A stretch of 64,000 nt of DNA from the NCBI GenBank assembly GCA_948146395.1, contig OX411545.1, positions 19,599,526-19,663,525 on the forward strand. The letters run 5' to 3'. Under the pieces are notes generated by a model. The model worked only from the letters and a program-made list of their open reading frames with translations. It was not told the origin of the DNA and searched no databases. This document shows, piece by piece, positions 15,001 to 30,000 of this stretch (the stretch's first letter is position 1; each line of letters begins with the position of its first letter). This DNA is from Fragum whitleyi. Taxonomy: Eukaryota; Mollusca; Bivalvia; Cardiida; Cardiidae. The translations under genes and the position numbers were made by a program.

Positions 15001-18000
15001 AAGGCTGTTTCATGGAGAAAGGGGCCTTTATAAAAAAATAGTTTTATGCCAATTTCTCCTCATGGTCAGAATTTTATGAAATTTCATATTTGAGTAGCAA
15101 ATTAGATATTCTTTACTTTTTATTATCAAAATTCAGGTGTGAAAAAAGTGTCATGGGGAAAGGGGCCTTAATGTTATTAGCTTAACTTAAGCTCTCTTTT
15201 GGTCCTACAAAAAACTTCTTTTGGCCAAAACTTTGTTTACATATATACTCTTCATATTTCACATGTGCATTACCTGTGACAAATCCTTTTTGTTGGTACT
15301 AATTTCAAGGTCATGTGTCAAGGTCAGAATTTAGAAAATTAATTCGTTAGAATTGACCATAGTTTTTGTAATGTTAAGTGATATAGCCTTCATATTTCAA
15401 ATGCTTATTTCTTGTACCAAGACCTTTCATTAGAAAACTAAAGCAAGGATCTTGCCCAACATTCATGTTATATGGTCAAGGACAATAATTTCCAACATAA
15501 AAACTCAAAGTCGGCCATAAATTTTACCTGGAATGAGATAGTGTCTTCATATTTAACATGTGCTTTGCTTGTGATTAGCTCATTCTGTTTGTACAAAGTT
15601 CAAGGTCATCAGTCAAGGTCAAGCTCTTTTCTCAAGGTCAAAGTTGTAAAATTAAAACATGTAAATTTGCCATATTGTAATGGTAAGTGATATAACCTTT
15701 ATATTTCATATGTTTATTACTTGTTAAAAGACCTTTGTGTAGGTAACTTAGACAAGGCTCTTTGTCAAGGTCAAATTCCAACTGACAAGTGATTGCAATT
15801 TTTGTCTTGAAAAATTTGGCAGCTGAAATGAAAAGAACCCAAACTTTTCCTGTATAACCCTGGGAACCCTTCAGCATATGCTATTATCACCTTTATACAA
15901 AAGATGTCATGGTAAACTGTTTAAAGTAAATTTTGACTGTTGATTTAAAGGATACTTAAAATTATCAAGCACTTATTCGGGAAGCAAATCCTGTCACCGA
16001 CAGCTCTTGTAACTTGCAAAATTCCATTAATAAATCCTTAATAAAAATTCAAGACAGTTTAAGGAAGTGGACCCATAATGGTTCCACAACATTTCGAAAG
16101 TGAATAACTTTAAGAGTGTTAACCGAGGTTTCCCAATGATTTCAGTAGAGATCCTCGATCAACATTGTGAAATATCATGAGTTTCAAAATGTTGCAAAAC
16201 TATTATTGGTCCACTACCATGATCACATTCAATCAATCATTTTCAGCAACTGGCAATCCGCAGTGACTATGTAGATGGACAGCTGCTGAAGTCATTGATT
16301 AGTACCTACAATGAGGACAATGGAAAAACGATTATATTTTGTAATACAAAGAGAGAATGTGATCGGATTGCAAGGCTTGTACCACGAGGATGTGCCCTGC
16401 ATGGAGATCTTTCACAGATGCAAAGAAATAGAGCAATAGAGGTATAGCCAGATTTTATTAGCTTAGCCGTCTTTGAGCAAAACTTCTAAGTATTGTCATA
16501 ACCTTGATTGTTTGTATTGGTGTGACAAACTTTAACCTTGGTCCTATCTCTGCTGTTATTGAGGATTTTGTCTTGACACTTGGCATGTGTGTTCACCATC
16601 ATAAAACCCATGCAGGCTATTAAGGGGCAAAACTAGAAACGATTTTAGCTCTGCTGTTTTTGGAGAAATCTCAAGGTAAATTATTTTTGCTATAGCCTGG
16701 GTGTTGTTTTTGTGCAAAAACATTTTGCATATCTCCTGTTCTACTGAAGGCATTCATTTGAAACTTGGCACACATATTTACTATCAAAAGAGCAGCCTAT
16801 ACTACCAAGGGGGGGAATTCTAGATGCATTTTGTGCAAATTATACCTCTTTTTGACGTAGATTTTTCTGAAAAAACTTAAGCATTTTTTGATATCTCTGG
16901 TTCTATTTAAGGCATTCACATTAGCTTTGCACACATGTTCACCATCAAAAGAGCAATCTACTCTTAAAGGGAAGAACTCTAGGGCTGACTATCTGCTTGG
17001 AAAATCCCTATCACGATTGTTTACAACTGATATCATGATACTGCCACTATCGCCAGAAATTAATTCGGATATATCACAATACTATCAGTTATATGTTGTT
17101 GGTTTTTAAGCTCTGTTGTTTTCAGAGAACCCTCAGGTATTGAAATAACCTTGGTGGTGTTGTTGTTGTTGTCGTCGAGTGAAAACTTTGATATTTTGTG
17201 ATATCTCTTGTTCTACTTAAGCAATTCACCTGAAACTTGGCACACATGTTCACCATCAAAATAGCAACCTATTCATCAAGGGGGATAACTCTTGATGCAT
17301 TTTGTGCATATCATGCCCCTTTTTCGACTTAAATTTTTGTCTACCATCCAGCACTCAACAGCCAAGCGTAGGCACCCATAGGCAGTGCTCTTGTTTTGTT
17401 TGTTTATTTTCTGTGTTTATCTCAACAGATTCTCTCTATATCAATGTGTTCCCACCATGTTTAAGAATTGTGTATCAAAGTTTACATGTAATTCTCTTCA
17501 TGGATATTTCATCGAATCCAAAAGGTCCCGAACACAAGCCATTCCGACTTTATTTTACATTATCTCAAAATTTGAAGTCATGTAACTATGACAAATTATT
17601 CCATAAATTTGGACACGATAGAATTAATTTGGGGTAGCTGGACCATTGTTTCTGACTTCAGTAAGTTACAATGCCAACGATCCTACTGATTTGCTTAAAG
17701 TTTGAGTTCAGAGACAATAGCTTATGCTAGACAATCATATTCAAATGTCAATTCTTAGCCACTGTTTACAACAAGTCGTCAAAGACCATTAAACAACCCT
17801 CTCAACTTTGCTAGATCACGCCAATTTCATTTTCAAATGGAGAAATACATGGCAAAAATAATTTTCATCATTAAATACCTCTGGGAATATCAAAGTTGTT
17901 GTCTATATGTGTCCCATTTGGAAATTTTTATTCCAGCAAACTTTGATAGCAAAATAAGAATACAAGTTTTACATGCGCTCAAAAATAGTGTAATGACCAC

Positions 18001-21000
18001 TACACACAGAAAGTAGACTTGAACCTTTATTATTTGGCCAAGTATTTTTATGCCCCCGTATCGAGAGATCGGGGGCATATCGTTGTACTCATGTCCGTCT
18101 GTCTGTCTGTCTGTCTGTCCGTCTGTCCAAAAACTTAACCCGAAAACTTAACCTTGCCAATATCTTCAAGCCTATTCAAGATACAAAGCTAATATTTGGC
18201 ATGATGATCTCAATAGGGGGGCATATTGTTTTACTCAAGTCTGTCTGTCCGTCCGTCCGTCTGTACGAAAACTTAACCCTAAACTTAACCTTGCCAATAT
18301 CTTCAAGCCTATTCAAGATACAAAGATAATATTTGGCATGATGATAGATCTCAATGATCCGCATCCGCTGGTACCAAAGTCAAGGTCATGTGATAAGGTC
18401 ATTGTCATCTGTCAAGGTCAAACTTTGAAAAAAAAATGCCGTTACGGGGGCATTCGTGTTTTACAAACACATCTTGTTTTCTTTCTAGATCTTAAGGATT
18501 GCAATAATAAGGGCCAAGTGTATTTTTCAGTGTGTTTATTGGAAAGTAAAGTGCAATTGCCTTGGCACATGGCTTAAAAATAATTCCATACTGGCTTTAT
18601 TTGCCCTGTGCTAGGGCAATTGCACTTTATAAATAAACACAGTGAAAAGTACACTCATCCAAATTAACAGATCGCTCACATCTGTGAAGGCCAAGTACAT
18701 CTGTCAGTATCAATTTTCTAGGGCATACTTATTTAAATTGCCATTTCTTGGTCATTTGTGATCCAGAATCATATTTTGTTTGACTGAGTTTATAACTGTG
18801 CCTGTATTTTGTAGGGGTTTAAATCAAGTCGTATTGATATTCTGGTGACGACAGACGTTGCCGCTAGAGGGCTGGACATCCCTGATGTAGATTTGGTCAT
18901 ACAAACAGCTCCACCTATGGTAAGTCAGGGCTACAGATAGAGGGGTAGTTTGTTATTTATATTTATATCAGTAATTCTTGTACAAACCCTGTGTTGTTGG
19001 TACTCATCTGAAGCGTCTTGTTGAGACGATTCAAATGAGTACCCACAACATAAGTTTTCGTTGAGAAATAAAGATTAAAGGCTGGCAATATCCCCTCTTA
19101 TTTCAATGGCTTAGCGCAAAACAGTTGTAACTGCTTTGTTTATAGGCAGTTACAACTGTCGGTTTCGCACTGAGCCATCGATTTGTACCTCTGGGTAAGT
19201 TAAATCTTTTACACAGGGGGTTGTCTGAGCATGCTAGGCTGAATTAAACAGTATTAAGGATTAATTCAATCAACAAATGAGACATTGTCAAATTGGTGCT
19301 TTTGAAATGGTAGGTGTCTTATCCTGGCTCTTGTTGTAGATAGATAATTATACCCCCCAAAGCTATGTTTGAGAGGTATATAGTAGTCAGCTTGCCCATT
19401 GGTCTGTCAGTCGGTTTGTAGCTTTTTCTTGTCCGCTCATTATCTCAGCAACTAAAAGGCAGCTTTCATTCAAACTTTACATATGTGATCAGTATCAAGC
19501 AGAGATGTGTAAGTGATATTTTGGTTACTATCCATCAATTTTTTACAGAGTTATGACCCTTTGATGGAAAATGGCTTTTCATTATTGACAAACACTTGAA
19601 GGGGGATATTAGTCTGCTTTGGAGTTTAAATTTTCCAATTTCTTGTTGATATAGTAAAACTTGTGTTAAGCGACCACTTAGGGGACGACTAAAAAGCGGT
19701 TGTTTATGGGAATGGCCCCTCTATACGAAATATCATGAAAAATGTGAAAGTTCATTTTGATAGCATTTGTGAATCCTATGATGTTTGAACCCATTAGAAT
19801 CATCTTGTTGAGACAATTCTAATGATCTCCAACAACTTAAGATTCAATAATAATCAGTTTTTCATTAAGAATGTCCTCTTTTTCAGAGATTTTGCTTAAA
19901 GTAAGGGACTTTTTATGGTGGTTGCTTAACCCTTTCCTGTTTTACAAAACTTTGGACCTGTCCAAATTAAAAGGTTTTGCAGACAAAAATTAAAAGTGGA
20001 TTTAATTTGAAAAATAACCATTCAGTAGGGTAGAAAATAGTGTGGAAAAAGAAGAAATTGCTTGTCAGAAGCAATTTCTTCTTTTTTCACAATGTTTTCT
20101 CAATCATAAAATCACAGGCACGTAAAAAGCAGGGATTAAACAGCAAAGGGTTAATAAAATTGGTCGCTTAAAACACATGGTCGCTCAAGCAATATGGACT
20201 CATATGAAATAATGTTACCAATTTGTGTTAAAAGCAACCGTCAAAATCACTGGATTCACTCATTATGAGTCAATAATTACCCATAACAGTGGTCTTTTTG
20301 CCAACACTTTCCCCAAATCAAAAAAATGGAGCCAAATTTGGATTTTAGGAGCCAAATATTTGAGCCATTTTCCTTCTTCAAATTGTGCTTGATAAAATCT
20401 TATGTTTCTTTTATATAGCTAATCCTCAAGGGGGATCCTATTTAAATATCAATAAACATTTAATTGACAATTTATTTTTGTAAACAATCACAGTTAAGTG
20501 TAACCAAGAGGTTACTAGTTGACTCAAATGCCTTACGCCATCAGTTGATTGCCAGTCACCTTTGAGTGTGTCTACACAATATTTCAGCCTATGTCAATAT
20601 CAATAATCACTGATGGGTCAAAGTTCGAATTTTTCATGTTGCCAGTCATTTCATTTTTTTATCGCCAAATTCATTTCATTTTCGCTTTTGGCAACAATGG
20701 CGACCCCCAGAGAAGGCCCCGTATGGAAATACACATGTCTCCACTTGTCCCTGGACTAGTAAAAGTTTATTCTTACTTGTCCTGGATCAAAATGAACCTG
20801 CCCACAAAATAATGAATTTATAAATATTGAGAAAAACATTGTTTTAAATGTAGAAAATGCTGTAACCCAGCATTTTCTTCATTAAAGACAATGTTTTCTC
20901 CCCTTTGATATAAACAATAGGATGACTTTTCACCTAGATCTTTTTAGTACCATTCCAAGATTTTCTCTGGTATTTACCTGTCCAGGGACAATTGGCCTAG

Positions 21001-24000
21001 AAAAATGCACTTGTCGGCAAGTGGAAAAGCTGGTGTCGGACAAGTCAGGCATGAGAATTCCACACCCCTGCCCGTATATTTCAAAACTTCTGCATTTAAA
21101 TGGAAAATCAGGTGGTTAAGGCTAAGATCAGACTGCACATATCTGCAGGCTGATCTTTGTCTATACCGTCTGCTTTAACAGGAATATTATGATTTCAGCA
21201 TGACAACAGCTGTGTAAAAATGCTTGGCATTCCAATAAGTTGTAACTGAATACAAGTATTTATACAATTTCATCTCCGACAGGATGCAGACAATTTTATT
21301 CATAGAACAGGGCGCACTGGAAGAGCAGGTAGAACAGGCACTGCAATATTGATCTATTCACCCCAGGACTTCGGCAGTTTAAAACAATGTGAAAGAGCCG
21401 CTGTAAGTATGTAATAAGACTCAAATAGATAACCTTCTTGTGCTTATTTTAGAGACAGTCCAGGGTATTGCTTTAGCCTAAGTATCGTAATTGTTGTATT
21501 GTGCAAAACTTTGACATTATTGAAATTGAGTAAACATGTTCGATATCAAAAGAGCTATCTATCTAGCTACTAACAAAGGGTTTTCAGATATTTTGGCCCA
21601 TGTCCAGAACCAAAAATCAGAGGTTAGCTATCCTTTTGTGGTTATCTTACTGTGCTATTTTATGCTCTTAAATACAGGGTTTTAAATGAGTGGTCATTGA
21701 ATACTGAATTTATTAAACAAGTCATCTATAAACAGATCCAAACGAGGCTGTGCCGATAAAATCAGTTTTTTATGAGAACTTTGTCTGAAAACTATTTCTC
21801 GACTCTAAACATAAACCATGTGACCAAGAATCATGAAAGTTTATGCAATAGTACCAATGACTCCAAGAAGTGCCCTATTGTTTTGCTTTTCACAGGTCAA
21901 AGGTCATCATACTTTGTCCAAAAACAGTGTCTGTACTCTTACTCATAAAGAAAATGACCTTCAATCATAAAACTCATGCCTGGCTAATATTTTTTTGCAG
22001 TTCAAAAGTTCATGACACAATTGAAGTTTAAATACACCATAGAACTTTTATTAAAAAAAAAGGTTATATGGAGCATAGCTCCTATATTTACTGATAGATT
22101 TCAAAATAGTTTGATACAATTGATCTCTATCTTTAGAAGATGTGCTATTTGAAAGAAATTTACACTTAACTTCAAGGTCAATGTCATATCAAGGTCAAGT
22201 GTAAAAAATAAGCTTTTTCTGGAGCCAATTATACCAACAATTAGGGATGGATTTTAAAATTATTTGGCACAAATGTACCCGTATGAGTGAATATGATATT
22301 TGCAAGAGAATTTCAGACATTTAGTTCACATGTTCAAATTCAAAGATCATCCTATACTTTTAAAGGGGTTTTAGATATTTAGATCAAAGTCAAGGTCACA
22401 GATCTGAAATGTTTAATTATACTAATCTTGAGCTATGGTAAAAAATTTGCAGGCTTGAAAGCAGTTGTTCAGTGACAACCCCCTAGTTTGCATTATAGAG
22501 AAACCCGAAATCTAGCCCATTTTTGCCCATTATGGTGGCTCAGTGTGAAACAGTTGTATCTGCCTATATATATATAGGCAGTTACAACTGTGTCATGTTG
22601 AGCCATCAAATTATGTTTTGGGAGAAAACATGAGGTATGACTGTAGCCCTGGAGTCATCATTTTGTGAATTTTTTTACAATTTGTGATCTCTCTGGTATA
22701 ACTAAAAGTATTTCCAGAGGCTGGCTAATTTAACACATGTTGGGCTATCAATCCTTGGATTGTGAGTTTGAATCCTGGCTTTCATCCAACAATTGATGAA
22801 AGTCATTGTGACAATTGTCATGTGACTCTTTCCAAATGGCGAATTATAAGTACAGTAAAATGTGTATCAAGCAACCATCTGTGGGACCAGCAAAAAGCAG
22901 TGGTTAAACAATGGTCGCTAAGTGCATGTTTTCTCTACAAATAAATAAACATTATTTTGATTGATTATGTATGTTCTTGCGAATTTCTCAATAATCCTAT
23001 GTCGTTAAAACTCAAAAGAATTGTCTCATTGAGACGATTCCAATGAGTTTTAACAACGATTGAGTCATTCTTAATTATTTTAGACCCATTATATCTACTT
23101 TTTTATTTATTGAAGTTTTTTTTTAATACAGTTGCTTGATGAAAAGGGTGCTGGTCAAAACGGCCCAAAGTCAAAACGGCCCAGAGTCAAAACGGCCCCG
23201 TATTTTGGTCAAAACAGCCCGTAATTTGGTCAAAACGGCCCAAAGCAGTTTTTCCATTTGGTCAAAACGGCCCAAATAGAAAAAATAACAAATAAAGAAT
23301 AATCGAAAAGAAAAATGAAATTATACCAACAACAAGATTCCTTATTTCATATCAAGAATTTTTCGTTAAAGGCTATATTTCAAATTGAGTTAGATAAATG
23401 ATACACCGACGCTGGTTTTTGTAAAAGTTATCAACCATTGACTTTTTTTCTCGTGTTCTATTTTATTTCTTTGGATAATCTATAAAAAAACAACAGTTAA
23501 TTAAAAATAAAAAAGAAAAATAGGGACCTTAAAAATAAATTTATGGACCCGGAATTTATTAGCAAGTTTAAATACTTTGTAGATGAATTCACTGAATTAT
23601 CTTGCTTTATAATTTACTAAAAGCTTTATTAAATAAATTTTTGCTAATAGATAAATAGCCTAATTCGTTTATTAATTCTCAATGGATTGAATTACGGGCT
23701 TTAATAGTGTGCTTGCAAATTCACACCCAATCCAAATATTCGCGAATAAGGTTGTTAATCGATGTCCACTCTTTCTATGCCATTCTCACATTTCTTTTAC
23801 ACTATCAAGCCTCTGTATGAGATACATATGTAATATTTGAATAGATGGATCCAAATTTTAAACATCACGAAAAAAATATATTTAAAAAAAGAGAGTGAAA
23901 ATAAAAAGAATAAAGACATTTGAAAATACAGAAAATAAGGCAAAATCACTGTTTGGGACGTTTTGACCAATTGTCAAAACTGGTTTGGGCCGTTTTGACC

Positions 24001-27000
24001 AAATTACGGGCCGTTTTGACTCTGGGCCGTTTTGACTCTGGGCCGTTTTGACTGTAAACCCATAGAAAATTGCTGCTTGATAGACGTGATTGCTTGAGTA
24101 AAGTTGACTAGTTTGCAAATTATTTGTTATTGCTCACTTGACTTATTGCAGGTGTAATAGAAAAATAATTGTAACAAAAGTCATTTTTAAGTCATTTTTA
24201 GCTCATCTGAGCACAAAGTGCTCAAGGTGAGCTATTGGGATCGTAGAATGTCCGTCGTCAGTTGTGCGTCGTCCGTCATCCACAATTTCTTTAAACATCT
24301 TCTCCTCCTAAACCAGTGGGCCAATCTTGATGAAACTTGGCAGGGATGTTCCTTGGGTCAAGCTCTACTAAAGTTGTTCAAATAAATGAAATCCACCCTT
24401 AACTTTCCCTTTACCCTTAACAAAAAGGGTGAAAATATGAAAATCTTTAAAAATCTTCTTCTCTGAAACCAGAAGGCAGACAGCTTTCATATTTGGTATG
24501 TAGCATCATCTAGTGGACCTCTACCAAGTTTGTTCATATCAAGACCCTGGGGTCAAATTTGGGCTTTGCCCGGGCCCAACCCTTTTTTACAAGGAATCAA
24601 AGAGTGAAAATCATTAAAAATTCTTCTACTCTGTAACCAGATGGCAGACAGCTTAAATATTTGGTGTGTAGCATCACCTAGTGGGCCTCTACCAAGTTTG
24701 TACATATCAAGACTCTTGGGTCATATTTGGGCTTTGCACGGGTGCATCCCTTTATCTTTTATGAGCACAAAGGGTAAAAAAATGAAAATCTTCAAAAATC
24801 TTCTTCTATGAAACCAGAAGGCAGACAGCTTTCATATTTGGTATGTAGCATCATCTAGTGGACCTCTACCAAGTTTGTGCATATCAAGACCCTAGGATCA
24901 TATTTGGGCTCCACCCGGGCACAACCCTTTTTACATAGAATCAAAGAGCGAAAATCTTTTAAAATCTTCTTTAATTGAAACCAGAGGGCACACTGCTTTC
25001 ATTTTTGGTATGTAGCATCATCTTGTGGGCCCCTACCAAGTCTGTTCATATCAAGACCCTTGGGTCATATTTGGGTCATATTTGGGCTCCACCCGGGCGC
25101 ATCCCTTTCAGCTCATCTGAGCGCGATGGGTGAAAATGGGAAAACCTTAAAAAATCTTCTTCTCTTAAACCAGAAGGCAGACAGCTTTCATATTTAGAAT
25201 GTAGCATCATCTAATCGACCTCTTCCAAGTTTGTTCATATCAAGACCCTGGGGTCACTTTTGGGGTCCACCTGGGTGCATCCCTTTTTACATAGAATCAA
25301 AGAGCAAAAAGGCATATCTGTCTTGCTCTTCGCTGAAAACGTTCCATGGTATTGATCTAGGCAATTATCTTCTTTTTGACATCTGCCTATCTAATTAATG
25401 TGATTTCCCAGGGGTCATAGAGACTCAGGTGAGCGATCTAGGACCATCTTGGTCCTCTTGTTAAATACATTTTGTTCCACAAATAATTTAATTAGTCCCC
25501 TACCGGTGTTCACACCGGAGGGGACTATAGGTTTGCCCTCCGTCCGTCCGTCCGTCTGTCCGTCTGTCCACTCAAATCTGGATCCCGCGATAACTTAATA
25601 ACTAAGCAAGCGTTTTTGATGAAAGTTGGTATATGACTAGATGGCAATGTGTAGATTATGCACATCATTTTATTTTTGTTTTTCGACTTAAATTGAGGTT
25701 GCTATGGTTACAGAAATAGTGAAAATATGGCCAAAAATGGGATCCTGCGATAAGATAATAACTAAGCAAGCTAGTTTGATGAGACTTGGTATATGACTAT
25801 ATGGCGATGTGTAGATTATGCACATCATTTTATTTTTGTTTTTAGACTAAAATTGTTGTTGCTATGGTTACGGAAATAGTGAAAATATGGCAAAAAATAT
25901 TGGATCCTGCGATAAGTTAATAAGTAAGCAAGCTAATTTGATGAGACTTGGTATATGACTAGATGGCAATATGTAGATTATGCACATCATTTTATCTTTG
26001 TTCTTTGACAAAAAGTGTGGTTGCTATGGTAACGGAAATAGTGAAAATATGGCGTAAAATGGGATCCTGCAATAACTTAATAACTAAGCAAGCTAACTTG
26101 ATGAAACCTGTTTTAAAATGTAAAAAAAATTATAAGCCATATTAGTCAGGGTGGTGATGCAGCAGTATTAATCACCTCCAGTGAAAGTTCTCATTTCTTA
26201 CCAACAAGACTGAAGAAAAACATCTTGGATTAGACAAGGTAACTGTTATTGATACTATTTCTTGCATCTGTCTATTGCTTGCATGAATTGTATAGTGGGC
26301 ACAGCAGAGACAACAACTCATGTAAGTCTTGTTTAACCCTTTCCAAAACATGACCTGGTTTTGACATCCCTGATAGAATTGGCGTGGGAAAACATTGAGA
26401 CAAACAAAGCCGGTAGGGGACTTATGTCCATGTCCAACATGGCTCTTGTTTTATTTGTGTTCATCAATATTCGAGTGTTCTGATTAAGCTGAAAAGTTGG
26501 TTTATATTTCCCAATGAAAACAATTTTGAGTGTGCAGATGTTAAGTATGCTTCCGCAAAAAGGAGTCCTGTAAGAAATCTGTTTCTTAAATGGCAAATCT
26601 TTACATTTATTTGTCATGATAATTATAAGAGATAAAGATAAAATTTGTTGATTTCATAGAAGTATGAAACCAAAAACCTTATCACTTCTATGTATGAATC
26701 CAGTTTGTGTATTTTACAGTGTGATTAGGTTTTTAGTTTTATACCTCAATGAAATAAACAAATATTATCTACATCTCTAAAATGTGTTTAAACACTACAA
26801 AGATTTTAAAATTTACAAATTGAAAATGGTCTGGTTGTCACTGCAAGACAAGGCATCATTTAGAAGACTTGCAAACTGTCATATGTATTGATTCTAAGCT
26901 CGACTATTTGTAGAATAATGGGGCTATTCTGGTCACCCGGGCATCAGTGTTGCGTCGGCGTAATGCTTTGGTTAAGTTTTAATGTGCAAGTGTTTAAAAT

Positions 27001-30000
27001 CTCTTTTTCTATTAAAGTTATTGCTTTGAAACTTTGCGCATACTTCTGTGACTATAATATCAGCCTCTATAAGTAGAATTCGCTATTGTGACTGTATACA
27101 CATGTACTGTAATCACATCTCTATTTCTACCTTAGGTACTGCTTTGAAACTTAGTACATGCTTTTGCTACCATGATATGAGCCTCTAGACAAAGATTCAT
27201 ACTCTCATATTGAATTTTATGGAATTTTTACCCTTTTCGGACTAAGAAATTCTTGGTTAGGTTTTTACGTGCAACTATGTATCACTTATAATTCTATTTC
27301 TACTTAAGCTATTGCTTGGAAACCTTGCATCTGCTTCTGTGACCATAATATTAGCCCACTGAAAAAGATAAATTACTCTTATATGAAATTGAGGGGAATT
27401 TTAAACCTGTTTTGACTAAGAAATCGTTGGTTTAGATTTACGTGCAAATGTTGTATATCAGTTATATCTCTATTTATACTAAAGCCAATGCTTGGAAACT
27501 TTGCACATGCTTCTGTGACCATGATATCAGCCTCTAAACAAAGATTCATTAAATTTATATTGAATTTAATAGAATATAACCCTTTTCAGACTTAATAAAC
27601 CCTGGTTAAGTTTTTTAGTGCAAATGTATATCAGTTTTATCTCTATTTCTACCTTAGCTATTGCTTTGCTTTGAAAGTTTACACATGCCTCTGTTAACAT
27701 GATAGCAGCCTCTAGACAAAGATCCAATACCTTAATATTGAATTAAGAGGAATTTTTACCCTTTTTATATGCCGCCGGAGGCGGACGTATACGGACGTAT
27801 ATTGGCGTCATCTTCTCCGTCTGTCCGTCCATCCGTCCGTACGTCCGTCCACTTTTCTTGTCAACACAACTCCTCCTAAAGTTCTGGCTGGATCTTCTTA
27901 AAAACTTGGTCAATGTTATCACCTCAATCGGTAGATGTGCATGAAGGAAGGATTTTACGGTTCGTTGATTTTTGCCTGAGTTATGCCCCTTGATAACTTA
28001 GTCTCTGGGTCCACTTTTCTTGTCAACGCAACTCCTCCTAGGTTTCTGGCTGGATCTTCTTGAAACTTGGTCAATGTAATCACCTCAATTGGTAGATGTG
28101 CATGAAAGAAGGATTTTATGGTTCATTGATTTTCGCCTGAGTTATGCTCCTTGATAACTTAGTCTCTGGGTCCACTTTTCTTGTCAACGCAACTCCTCCT
28201 AAGTTTCTGGCTGGATCTTCTTGAAACTTGGTCAATGTAATCACCTCAATTGGTAGATGTGCATGAAAGAAGGATTTTACAGTTTGTTGATTTTTGCCTG
28301 AGTTATGCCCCTTGATAACTTAGTCTCTGGGTCCACTTTTCTTGTCAACGCAACTCCTCCTAGGTTTCTGGCTGGATCTTCTTGAAACTTGGTCAATGTA
28401 ATCACCTCAATTGGTAGATGTGCATGAAAGAAAGATTTTATGGTTCATTGATTTTCGCCTGAGTTATGCTCCTTGATAACTTAGTCTCTGGGTCCACTTT
28501 TCTTGTCAACGCAACTCCTCCTAAAGTTCTGGCTGGATCTTCTTAAAAACTTGGTCAATGTAATCACCTCAATTGGTAGATGTGCATGAAAGAAGGATTT
28601 TACAGTTCGTTGATTTTTGCCTGAGTTATGCCCCTTGATAACTTAGTCTCTGGGTCCACTTTTCTTGTCAACGCAACTCCTCCTAAGCTGGATCTTCTTG
28701 AAACTTGGTCTATGTTATCAACTAAATTGGTAGATGTGCATGAAAGAAGGATTTTATGGTTCATTGATTTTTCCTTGAGTTTTGCCCCTTAAAAACTTAG
28801 TCTCTGGGGCTTATTGCCTCAGTTATGCCCCCTTAAAATTTAGTCTGAGGCTTATTGAAATTGCAGCCTTGTGAATGCAGCTCTTCCTAAGTTTCTGGCT
28901 GGATCTAAATGAAACTTGGTGGATTTTATAACCAAAATTGGTAGATGAGCATGAATTAAGGATTTTATGGTTCATTAATTTTACCCTAAATTATGCCCCC
29001 TTAAAACTTAGTATCTAGGGCTTATTGAAATTGCAGCCTTTTGAACACAACTCCTCCTTACTTTTTGTCTTTATTTAAATGAAACTTGGTCAATGTCATC
29101 ACCATAATTTGTAGATGTACGTGGATCAAGGATTTTATGGCTCATTTATTTCCCTGAATTATGCCCCCTTAAAACTTAGTGCCTGGGGCTTATTGAAATT
29201 GCAGCCTTGTGAAGGCAACTCCTCCTAACTTTTTGTCTTGGTTTAAATGAAAATTGGTCATTTTCAATTTGGTTCTGTCAAAATAAGTAGTGTCTACAAT
29301 TATTTTTGTGAAACAGCAGCAAAGTGGGGGCGTATTTTTGTGACGATGGCACTCTTGTTGGACTAAGAAATTCTTGGTTAGGTTTTTACTTGAAACTATT
29401 GTATAATAGTTATAATTCTTTTTCTACTTAAGCTTTGAAACTTTTCACATACTTCTGTGACCATAATACCAGCCTCTAGACAAAGATTCTTTTCTCTTGG
29501 CTTTCATTTAATTGAATTTTCCAATGTCGAGATTGATTTGCTGTTACTATCCATCACTAGGAAGAGTCAAGTTTCGCTGTCCTCAGACAGCCCTTGTTCC
29601 AGTATCTATTTGACACATACATATTGATTGAAGAAAAGTGTGAAAAAAAGTTTCAAAGTCTTGAAATAACTTTCCCTTGTTTCACTTTTCTTTCTTAAAT
29701 TTAAAGGAAAAAGCTCTTATTTAGTCTTTGAAAACATATTTGTTTTTGAAATCGTATTTGAATATTCACAGGAAAAACAAATTTTTGAAAATTTGTTCCC
29801 ATCCATAACCTTTATATATTACAGCAAACCAAAATGACACACATTGACCCACCAACAAAGGATATAGAAAGTGAAATAAATAAGGCTATCAGGTAAGATC
29901 GGTGTATAGCTGTACCTATGTCCTAAACCTTATTATGCTGAATAAAATCTTGCATAGAAATCAAGGGCAGAAAGCAATGAATGCATTATTTGTGAGTGCA

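Noticed and set aside
17302..17637. 111-codon open frame
   Set aside because: Half lies in HINE-L module sequence, and there is no family resemblance or splice context.
27848..28800. CRISPR-like regular repeats
   Set aside because: Units are 160 bp with no spacers, in an animal intron, and have the ends of a mobile element.
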